Origin: Serratia sp. PL17
Lineage (GTDB): Bacteria; Pseudomonadota; Gammaproteobacteria; Enterobacterales; Enterobacteriaceae
Assembly: GCF_017832355.1 (NCBI RefSeq)
Contig: NZ_JAFIBY010000002.1
Location: 372,001-436,000, forward strand
DNA: 64,000 nt
Reading direction: 5' to 3'
Shown: in pieces, positions 58,331-64,000 of the stretch
Numbering within the stretch: the first letter of the stretch is position 1
How the letters are laid out: every line of letters begins with the position of its first letter
Notes under the pieces: model-generated
What the model saw: the letters and a program-made list of their open reading frames with translations, nothing else
Databases searched by the model: none
What the model was told of the DNA's origin: nothing
Program-made: the position numbers and the translations under genes

Positions 58331-58801
58331 ATGACGGCTCAGGTTAACGGCAGCAGTGAAGTGTTGGTGCACTTCACGCTGAAACTGGAAGACGGTTCGA
58401 CCGCAGAGTCTACCCGCAGCAGTGGCAAACCGGCGCTGTTCCGTCTGGGTGACGGCAGTTTGTCCGAACCGCTGGAAGCACAACTGCTTGGTTTGAGTGC
58501 GGGCGACAAATGTGCTTTTACCTTACAGCCGGAAGCGGCATTCGGTGCAGAGAACCCGGATCTGGTCCAGTTCTTCTCACGTCGTGATTTCGCGGAAACC
58601 GGGGTACCGGACGTCGGCACAATTATGCTGTTTACCGCCGTTGACGGTAGCGAAATGCCAGGCGTGGTACGTGAAGTGGCGGAAGATTCGATTACCGTTG
58701 ATTTCAACCATCCGCTGGCGGGCCATCCGGTAACCTTCGATATCGAAGTGCTGGAGATCGATCCGCAGCAGGAGGAGACGCATGCAAATATTGCTGGCTA
58801 A
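58331..58801 (+). CDS. fkpB: FKBP-type peptidyl-prolyl isomerase FkpB (SlpA)
   Basis: 156 residues from ATG 58331, which has AAGGTGAG five bases upstream; a GTG at 58322 overlapping the lspA stop is an alternative giving three more residues. [18 protein letters not shown] opens the FKBP domain; an insert-in-flap region follows ([19 protein letters not shown]). A cytoplasmic prolyl isomerase and chaperone. Its 3' end overlaps ispH by 20 bp. Confidence 0.95.
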   Translation: MTAQVNGSSEVLVHFTLKLEDGSTAESTRSSGKPALFRLGDGSLSEPLEAQLLGLSAGDKCAFTLQPEAAFGAENPDLVQFFSRRDFAETGVPDVGTIMLFTAVDGSEMPGVVREVAEDSITVDFNHPLAGHPVTFDIEVLEIDPQQEETHANIAG

Positions 58802-59735
58802 CCCACGCGGCTTCTGTGCTGGGGTTGATCGTGCGATCAGTATCGTTGAACGTGCGCTGGAAATTTATGGCGCACCTATCTATGTGCGCCACGAAGTGGT
58901 GCATAACCGCTATGTGGTAGATAGCCTGCGCGAGCGCGGGGCGGTATTTATCGAGGAAATTACTGAAGTGCCGGATGGGTCGATTTTGATCTTCTCGGCG
59001 CACGGTGTTTCTCAGGCGGTACGAGCAGAAGCCAAAGCGCGTGATTTGACCATGCTGTTTGATGCCACTTGCCCACTGGTGACCAAAGTGCATATGGAGG
59101 TGGCGCGAGCCAGCCGCCGTGGTACCGAGGCGATCCTGATAGGCCATGCGGGTCATCCAGAAGTGGAAGGCACCATGGGCCAGTACAGTAACCCTAAAGG
59201 GGGCATGTACCTGGTCGAGTCGCCAGATGATGTGTGGAAGCTGCAGGTGAAAGATGAGAGCAACCTGTGCTTTATGACGCAAACCACATTGTCGGTGGAT
59301 GACACGTCTGACGTGATTGATGCTTTGCGCAAGCGCTTCCCGAGCATTATCGGCCCGCGTAAGGACGATATCTGCTATGCCACCACTAACCGCCAGGAAG
59401 CGGTACGTAACCTGGCGGGTGATGCAGATGTGGTTTTGGTTGTGGGGTCGAAAAACTCCTCTAACTCTAACCGTTTGGCAGAGCTGGCTCAGCGTGTCGG
59501 CAAGCCGGCATATCTGATCGACTCTGCGGCTGACATTCAGGAAGCCTGGCTGAAAGATGCCCGTAATATCGGTGTCACTGCCGGCGCATCCGCACCTGAC
59601 GTACTGGTTCAGGATGTGATCAGCCGCCTGAAGGCGTTGGGGGGGGTCAACGTGCAGGAAGTCAGCGGCCGCGAAGAAAACATCGTGTTTGAAGTGCCGA
59701 AAGAGTTGCGGGTTGATATCAAGCAGGTTGAATAA
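58782..59735 (+). CDS. ispH: 4-hydroxy-3-methylbut-2-enyl diphosphate reductase
   Basis: 317 residues (E. coli 316). Iron-sulfur ligands: Cys12 in [10 protein letters not shown], the Cys in DATCPLVTK (about 96) and the Cys in [11 protein letters not shown] (about 197). [12 protein letters not shown] binds the diphosphate. It makes IPP and DMAPP, the last step of the MEP pathway. Last gene of ribF-ileS-lspA-fkpB-ispH; E. coli rihC does not follow within the visible sequence. Confidence 0.98.
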   Translation: MQILLANPRGFCAGVDRAISIVERALEIYGAPIYVRHEVVHNRYVVDSLRERGAVFIEEITEVPDGSILIFSAHGVSQAVRAEAKARDLTMLFDATCPLVTKVHMEVARASRRGTEAILIGHAGHPEVEGTMGQYSNPKGGMYLVESPDDVWKLQVKDESNLCFMTQTTLSVDDTSDVIDALRKRFPSIIGPRKDDICYATTNRQEAVRNLAGDADVVLVVGSKNSSNSNRLAELAQRVGKPAYLIDSAADIQEAWLKDARNIGVTAGASAPDVLVQDVISRLKALGGVNVQEVSGREENIVFEVPKELRVDIKQVE

Positions 59736-59755
59736 GCTTCAACGCCAAATAAGAT

Positions 59756-59783
59756 AACGGGGAGCCTAGGCTCCCCGTTTTTC
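59756..59783 (+). terminator. strong terminator after ispH
   Basis: AACGGGGAGCC - TA - GGCTCCCCGTT is a perfect palindrome (59756-59779) followed by five T's counted from 59778. It marks the end of the core operon and the left edge of the accessory segment. Confidence 0.92.
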
Positions 59784-60042
59784 GTTTGGGAGTGAGAGCC
59801 AAGAAATAGAGGAATTGAGTTTTGGGTAGGGAAAGGGAACTGATTCAAATTTTATGTTATTCAAAGTCAAATTCGTTCTGATAATTTGAATTAAAGATGA
59901 GAAATTACTTATATAGAAAGTCAGGGAGTTATTAAGGATAATATCATTAGTCTGCAATCTAAATTAACTCTGGTGCTGGTCAGCAATATGCCGAAAAGTT
60001 AAATAACTAAATTAAGTGACGTTACGGATACTTCTTATTTTA
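59784..60042. other. A+T-rich non-coding stretch beside the isonitrile cluster
   Basis: About 260 bp, strikingly richer in A and T than the flanking core genes (for example 59840-60040). No credible gene; a short minus-strand frame at 59766-59957 has no ribosome binding site or similarity. Such base composition next to a lineage-specific cluster suits an insertion boundary. Confidence 0.5.
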
Positions 60043-60966
60043 TTAAGTTCTGAACTGATCTAAGGAATGCTTCTCGTTTTTCTGTAAATAGATTTTCATA
60101 TGCTCTAATAAGCGGCGAACTTTTAATGGTTGGCTGTCCCTTCTTGGCATAATCGCATAACAATTAATGTCGGGTAATCGCCACTCGGGTAACACCTCCA
60201 CCAAATCACCATTGTGTAATTCACGCTCAACGTTGACAAAAAAATTCCGGATGATTCCTTTGCCGGCCAGTGCCAATTCTTTCATCGCCATGCCGTTATT
60301 GGTAAATAAACGTCCGGTCATTCGTAACCTGTGCTCTGCGCCATCCTGATGGAGCAGGCGGACAAACTGCGGGTTGCCCAAGGGGGTAAAAGTAACCCAT
60401 TGGTGGTGAGTCAGTGACTGCGGGCTATCGGGTATGCCGTGGTTGGCAAGGTAGACTGGAGAAGCGCACAGGACTTCGCGAAAGCGCGCCAGCCGGGTCG
60501 ATACGTAGCTGGAGTCGGCCAATACGCCACCGCGGATGGCCAGATCAATGCGTTGGCCTATCAGGTCGATTTTTTCGTCATGAATTTCTAATCTCAGTGT
60601 GATTCGCGGGTGATCATCAAGGAAGCTTTGCAGCGCCGGCACCAGATAATGGGTGGCAAATTCCGTGGAGGTGGCGACGCGCAATTCCCCAGCCAGTTCA
60701 CCGCGCAACGCAGCGATACGCTGCTGGCCCCGTTCGGCTGCATGGATCATCAGTACACAATCCTCATAAAAACACAGCCCGGCCTCGGTCAGGCTCAGTG
60801 AACGCGTAGAACGTAGAAGTAATTGAATGCCCAGTTCGTTTTCCAGCAAGCGGATATGCTGACTGACGGCGGAGGTAGTAATGCCTAATTCTTTGGCTGC
60901 CATGCTGAATGCGCCGCAATCGACAACTTTAGAAAAAATGGCCATGCGTTTTAGAATATTACTCAT
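60043..60966 (-). CDS. LysR-family regulator, divergent from the isonitrile genes
   Basis: 307 residues. The winged HTH is at about 5-62 (MAIFSKVVDCGAFSMAAKELGITTSAVSQ); the effector domain is of the common AaeR/DmlR-like type (RGELAGELRVATSTEF, LAIRGGVLADSSYVS). It lies 192 bp from, and divergent to, isnA, the usual LysR layout for control of the neighbouring operon. A 17-base dyad only 5 bp before its ATG suggests autoregulation. Inducer unknown. Confidence 0.88.
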   Translation of the reverse strand: MSNILKRMAIFSKVVDCGAFSMAAKELGITTSAVSQHIRLLENELGIQLLLRSTRSLSLTEAGLCFYEDCVLMIHAAERGQQRIAALRGELAGELRVATSTEFATHYLVPALQSFLDDHPRITLRLEIHDEKIDLIGQRIDLAIRGGVLADSSYVSTRLARFREVLCASPVYLANHGIPDSPQSLTHHQWVTFTPLGNPQFVRLLHQDGAEHRLRMTGRLFTNNGMAMKELALAGKGIIRNFFVNVERELHNGDLVEVLPEWRLPDINCYAIMPRRDSQPLKVRRLLEHMKIYLQKNEKHSLDQFRT

Positions 60967-60971
60967 AGTTT

Positions 60972-60988
60972 GTTAAGTTCAACTTAAC
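60972..60988. promoter_or_regulatory. perfect dyad at the LysR start, candidate operator
   Basis: GTTAAGTTCAACTTAAC has 8-bp arms around a single C and contains the LysR T-N11-A pattern. It overlaps the expected ribosome binding and early transcribed region of the minus-strand regulator, as expected of an autorepression site. Confidence 0.55.
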
Positions 60989-61064
60989 CAAGATTGTGAA
61001 TTATACGGGCTAATAATATAGCAGTTTCTCTTCTATATTGCCTGAAGCAGATAAATCGTGAGGG

Positions 61065-61109
61065 TAAGACTTATTTCCCGATCGTCATCTCTATTTTTGA
61101 TAAGTCTTA
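61065..61109. promoter_or_regulatory. spaced inverted repeat upstream of isnA
   Basis: TAAGACTTAT (61065-61074) and ATAAGTCTTA (61100-61109) are perfect 10-bp inverted arms 25 bp apart. Each arm is itself a TAAG-n-CTTA dyad, related to the TTAAG...CTTAA dyad at 60972-60988. The set probably forms the recognition and activation sites of the LysR regulator. Confidence 0.55.
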
Positions 61110-61158
61110 TTGCGTTTGCGAATAAATTGCCTGCGCCACATCTGAACAGGAGTTAATT

Positions 61159-62124
61159 GTGGATAGTGCTCGTATTGAAACAATATCGTTAAAAATCCTT
61201 CATGAGCTATTGCAATACCGACGTCGATTCCCAGGAATGGAAACGTCAAACGCTGAGGAAGAACATGCCGTTTCTCAGGTACAATTACCGCGTATCCGGG
61301 CATTTATTGAAAACCAACAACGCATTGAATTTGTACTCCCCGCCTTCCCAACAAAATCACCTAATACTAATAAGGTAATTGGTTCGGTGCCTGATATGGC
61401 AGAACGGCTGTCACTGATATTCCTTAATTCTCTCTGCCAGCGTATTCAGCTTTATTACCCGCCAGGGGCGCATATCGTCATCTGTTCTGACGGCCATGTC
61501 TTTGGCGATTTGATCCGCGTCAGCGATGACGCCATTAATCACTATCAGCGCGAAATCGAAAACTTGTTACATGAGGTGGGGGCAACTCACCTGAGCGTGT
61601 TCAACCTGGGCGATGTGGAAGGCCTGGCCGAGCATACCGGCGATTACGATCTCCTGCGTCAGCTGCTGGTCGACGGTTATGCCGAATCGGAAACGGCGAT
61701 CAAACAACAGCTGATGCAGGATGAGCAGGGGTTACAGCTGTATCGCGCCATCACCCGCTTCTTGTATGAAGACAGTCAGCTTCCTGATTACGTTGGTTCC
61801 AACGCGGCACTGCAAAAAGATGCCAAACAGCGTGCCTGTGGCGTGATACAGCGTAGCTGGGCCTGGGGCAATTTGTTGGCCCAGCATTTCCCATCGGCGA
61901 TACGTTTGTCTATCCACCCGCAGCCTGCGGACAGCCTGAAAATGGGCATTCATATGATGCCGACCAAAGATGATTGGCTGACCCCGTGGCACGGGGTGGC
62001 GGCTAACATCAACGGACAGTTTGTCCTGATGAAGCGCAAGGATGCCCAGCAGTTGGCGGGTGAACTGGTGACGATCCGCGGAACACCCAGCCATTATCTG
62101 ATCGAACAACCTCAAATGGCGTAA
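61159..62124 (+). CDS. isnA: isocyanide synthase family protein (PvcA/IsnA/DIT1 family)
   Basis: 321 residues from GTG 61159 with AGGAG six bases upstream. Family segments are clear: LPAFPTKSPN (60-69), the invariant ICSDGHVFGDLI (108-119), IRLSIHPQ (248-255) and TPWHGVA (275-281). These enzymes turn the amino group of tyrosine or tryptophan into an isonitrile with ribulose 5-phosphate as the carbon donor. The next gene is the matching oxygenase, and the third is a glycosyltransferase, as in rhabduscin clusters. The amino acid used (Tyr or Trp) cannot be read from sequence here. Divergent from a LysR gene. Confidence 0.88.
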   Translation: MDSARIETISLKILHELLQYRRRFPGMETSNAEEEHAVSQVQLPRIRAFIENQQRIEFVLPAFPTKSPNTNKVIGSVPDMAERLSLIFLNSLCQRIQLYYPPGAHIVICSDGHVFGDLIRVSDDAINHYQREIENLLHEVGATHLSVFNLGDVEGLAEHTGDYDLLRQLLVDGYAESETAIKQQLMQDEQGLQLYRAITRFLYEDSQLPDYVGSNAALQKDAKQRACGVIQRSWAWGNLLAQHFPSAIRLSIHPQPADSLKMGIHMMPTKDDWLTPWHGVAANINGQFVLMKRKDAQQLAGELVTIRGTPSHYLIEQPQMA

Positions 62125-62135
62125 TTGGCCACATT

Positions 62136-62163
62136 GCGCCCGCAATCTTGGTGGGCGTCTTTT
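62136..62163 (+). terminator. weak hairpin with T tract between isnA and isnB
   Basis: GCGCCC (62136-62141) and GGGCGT (62153-62158) form a 6-bp stem (one G-T wobble) with an 11-base loop, followed by CTTTTT-like sequence. It could partly terminate the transcript within the operon. Confidence 0.35.
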
Positions 62164-62214
62164 AACGGTACGGTTGCCGTGTGAGCAGCAAATTCGATTC
62201 AAGGAGAGTTACTG

Positions 62215-63078
62215 ATGGACAATCAAACACTGAACTGCCGCATTGAACTGAATACCCCCTTTGGTGCGGTACTGACCCCTATGCACCCTGGGCAACACAT
62301 CAGCGAACTGCCCGTGGCTGCACTGCGGGCATTGGCGCAGCAGCATCACCTGCTGGTGTTGCGCGGCTTTGGCTCCGGTTTTACCGATCCACAGGTACTG
62401 ACGCATTATGCCGAGGGGTGGGGAGACATCATGATGTGGCCGTTCGGTGCGGTGCTGGACGTGAAAGAACACCCGGACGCCAAGGACCACATTTTTGATA
62501 GCAGCTATGTGCCACTGCATTGGGATGGTATGTACAAACCGACCATTCCTGAATTTCAGCTGTTCCACTGCGTCGCGGCACCTTCACAGGATGAAGGCGG
62601 ACGGACGACCTTTGTGGATACCACGCGGTTGTTGGCCAATGCCGACGAATCACTGTTGGCCCAGTGGCTGACGGTATCGATCTCCTACCGTATTAAGCAG
62701 GTGGTGCATTATGGCGGTGAGGTGTGCTCACCGCTGGTGGTGACGCATCCAAGCGGCCACGGGCAGATCATGCGCTATAACGAGCCGCCGACCGAAGGCA
62801 AGAAATTCCTGAACCAGCACGCCCTGGAATACCACGGTGTGCCGCAAGATCAACAAGAGGCTTTCCATCAGACGCTGCAGCAGCATTTGTACGATCCGCG
62901 CCACTATTATGCCCATCAATGGCAGCAGGGCGACGTCGTCATTGCGGACAACTTCTCGTTATTGCACGGCCGTGAAGGGTTCACTGCCCGTTCCGCACGT
63001 CATTTGCAGCGCGTGCATATTCAGAGTAACCCGGTGTGTGCCAATTTGGCGCTAAAGCCGGCTAACGCAGAGGCTTAA
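62215..63078 (+). CDS. isnB: Fe(II)/2-oxoglutarate-dependent oxygenase (PvcB/IsnB, TauD family)
   Basis: 287 residues, with AAGGAGAG before ATG 62215. The iron facial triad is visible as His102 and Asp104 in PLHWDGMY and His251 in LLHGREGF; an Arg in SARHLQR (about 262-266) is suited to bind 2-oxoglutarate. PvcB/IsnB oxygenases act on the isonitrile amino acid, in IsnB by oxidative decarboxylation to a vinyl isonitrile. The 90-bp gap to isnA carries a weak hairpin; the glycosyltransferase follows 6 bp on. Confidence 0.88.
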   Translation: MDNQTLNCRIELNTPFGAVLTPMHPGQHISELPVAALRALAQQHHLLVLRGFGSGFTDPQVLTHYAEGWGDIMMWPFGAVLDVKEHPDAKDHIFDSSYVPLHWDGMYKPTIPEFQLFHCVAAPSQDEGGRTTFVDTTRLLANADESLLAQWLTVSISYRIKQVVHYGGEVCSPLVVTHPSGHGQIMRYNEPPTEGKKFLNQHALEYHGVPQDQQEAFHQTLQQHLYDPRHYYAHQWQQGDVVIADNFSLLHGREGFTARSARHLQRVHIQSNPVCANLALKPANAEA

Positions 63079-63084
63079 CCCGTT

Positions 63085-64000
63085 ATGGCACGTATTCTGA
63101 TGACCGCGGTGGCAACGCCGGGTCATGTTTATCCGATGCTGAGCATTGCTCGATACCTGATTGCGCAAGGGCATCAGGTTCGGGTGATGACCGGTGCCCT
63201 GTTTCGTGAACGTGCAGAAGCGGCTGGCGCACAATTTATCGCCTTTGATGAGCGGGTAGATTTTGATTACCGCTATCTTGAGCAGCACTTTCCAGAGCGC
63301 GCTGCGCTGCCCCCGGGTAATGCGCAGATGGCGTTGGCGCTGAAAGATTTTTTTGCTGCGCCGATCCCGCTGTTGGATCAGCAATTGCGCGCCGCGATCG
63401 CGGCTGAGGCCACGGATTTGTTGATGGTGGAAAACTGCTTCTATGGCGTGTTACCACTGCTGCAAAGGGTGGACCGTCCTCCGGTGATCGGCATCGGCGT
63501 GACACCTTTGTCGTACTCTTCAACGGATTCGATCTTCTACGGGCCGCGAATACCCCCCGGGTTATTGCCACGCGATTTGCTGCGTGAGCAACTGGTGGAT
63601 GACGCGACCCGTTTGCTCATCGATGAAGTGAACCAGCGTTTTGATGTTGCGATGGCACAATCCGGCGGTAAACCGCTGCAACAGGCGTTTACTGATGCAC
63701 TGATTGGCGGTTGCGATCGATTCTTGCAACTGGCTACCCCGGCGCTGGAATATCCCCGTGACGATTTGCCTGACAGCGTGCGTTTTATTGGCCCGTTGCG
63801 CAGTGCCGCGGCGGCGGATAAGACACCAGACCTGTGGGATGAGGCCGACCGTCGTCCGCTGGTGATCGTCTCGCAGGGCACGCTGGCGAATGTCGATCTG
63901 CACCAGTTGATAGTCCCAACGTTGAAGGCGCTGGCGCAGTTACCTGTGCGAGTTTTAGCGACCACCGGTGGGCGTTCAGTTGAAGCCTTGCAGGCACTTT
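63085..64000 (+). CDS. UDP-glycosyltransferase-like protein (GT1 type), 3' part beyond window
   Basis: 305 complete codons are visible from ATG 63085, six bases after the isnB stop, suggesting translational coupling. The N-terminus ARILMTAVATPGHVYPMLSIARYLIAQGHQVRVMTG is the GT1/MGT acceptor-side Rossmann fold with the conserved GHVYP; LVIVSQGTLANVD begins the nucleotide-sugar domain. The signature UDP-binding motif should lie past the edge. It probably glycosylates the vinyl-isonitrile phenol made by IsnA/IsnB, as in rhabduscin assembly; the sugar is unknown. Confidence 0.85.
   Translation, partial: MARILMTAVATPGHVYPMLSIARYLIAQGHQVRVMTGALFRERAEAAGAQFIAFDERVDFDYRYLEQHFPERAALPPGNAQMALALKDFFAAPIPLLDQQLRAAIAAEATDLLMVENCFYGVLPLLQRVDRPPVIGIGVTPLSYSSTDSIFYGPRIPPGLLPRDLLREQLVDDATRLLIDEVNQRFDVAMAQSGGKPLQQAFTDALIGGCDRFLQLATPALEYPRDDLPDSVRFIGPLRSAAAADKTPDLWDEADRRPLVIVSQGTLANVDLHQLIVPTLKALAQLPVRVLATTGGRSVEALQAL

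Overview
The window reads as chromosomal backbone of an enterobacterium of moderately high G+C, most likely Serratia or a close relative. This is inferred from gene content, order and protein similarity; no species marker was tested. The order follows the region around the E. coli map origin almost gene for gene: rsmC-holD-rimI-prfC-osmY-yjjU-yjjV-deoCABD-yjjJ-ytjB-serB-radA-nadR-ettA-slt-trpR-yjjX-gpmB-rob-creA-arcA-lasT-thrLABC-yaaA-yaaJ-talB-mog-satP-dnaKJ-nhaAR-rpsT-ribF-ileS-lspA-fkpB-ispH. Compared with the E. coli arrangement as I know it, yjjG, yjjW/yjjI, lplA, creBCD, yaaX and yaaW/yaaI are not at their expected places. Instead there are a concentrative nucleoside transporter before deoC, a GT39-type membrane glycosyltransferase, an alcohol dehydrogenase/LysR pair, a yfiRNB cyclic-di-GMP signalling operon, an MHS-type transporter and, at the right end, an isonitrile-type biosynthetic cluster.

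Region by region. 1-4.5 kb: translation and replication genes (rsmC, holD, rimI, prfC) and the periplasmic stress protein osmY. 4.6-7 kb: two tiny stress-type proteins, a patatin-like hydrolase and a TatD-type hydrolase. 7-13.3 kb: a nucleoside import and breakdown block, with a CNT permease and deoCABD, each preceded by CRP-type sites. 13.4-19.4 kb: a HipA-like kinase, ytjB, serB, radA and nadR. 19.5-23 kb: accessory genes. 23-28 kb: ettA, then yfiR-dgcN-yfiB on the minus strand. 28-36 kb: slt, trpR with its operator, yjjX, gpmB/rob, creA, arcA with an FNR box, and lasT. 36-41.5 kb: the attenuated thr operon and yaaA. 41.6-54 kb: transport and stress genes around a sigma-32-type dnaKJ operon and nhaAR. 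53.9-59.7 kb: ribF-ileS-lspA-fkpB-ispH.

The right end (59.8-64 kb) is the most notable part. After an A+T-rich gap, a LysR-type regulator is divergent from three genes that look like an isocyanide synthase (PvcA/IsnA family), an Fe(II)/2-oxoglutarate oxygenase (PvcB/IsnB family) and a family-1 type glycosyltransferase that runs off the window. This is the gene set known for rhabduscin-type glycosylated vinyl isonitriles. The shared promoter region holds striking TAAG-n-CTTA dyads.

Seven ERIC-family palindromic elements are present, six of them full length (127-128 bp). Five sit between genes of the same strand (deoA/deoB, deoB/deoD, serB/radA, dgcN/yfiB, ribF/ileS). Two small ORFs annotated in E. 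coli, yjjY and yaaY, survive here as homologous but stop-interrupted sequences, which suggests the conservation there is regulatory rather than coding.
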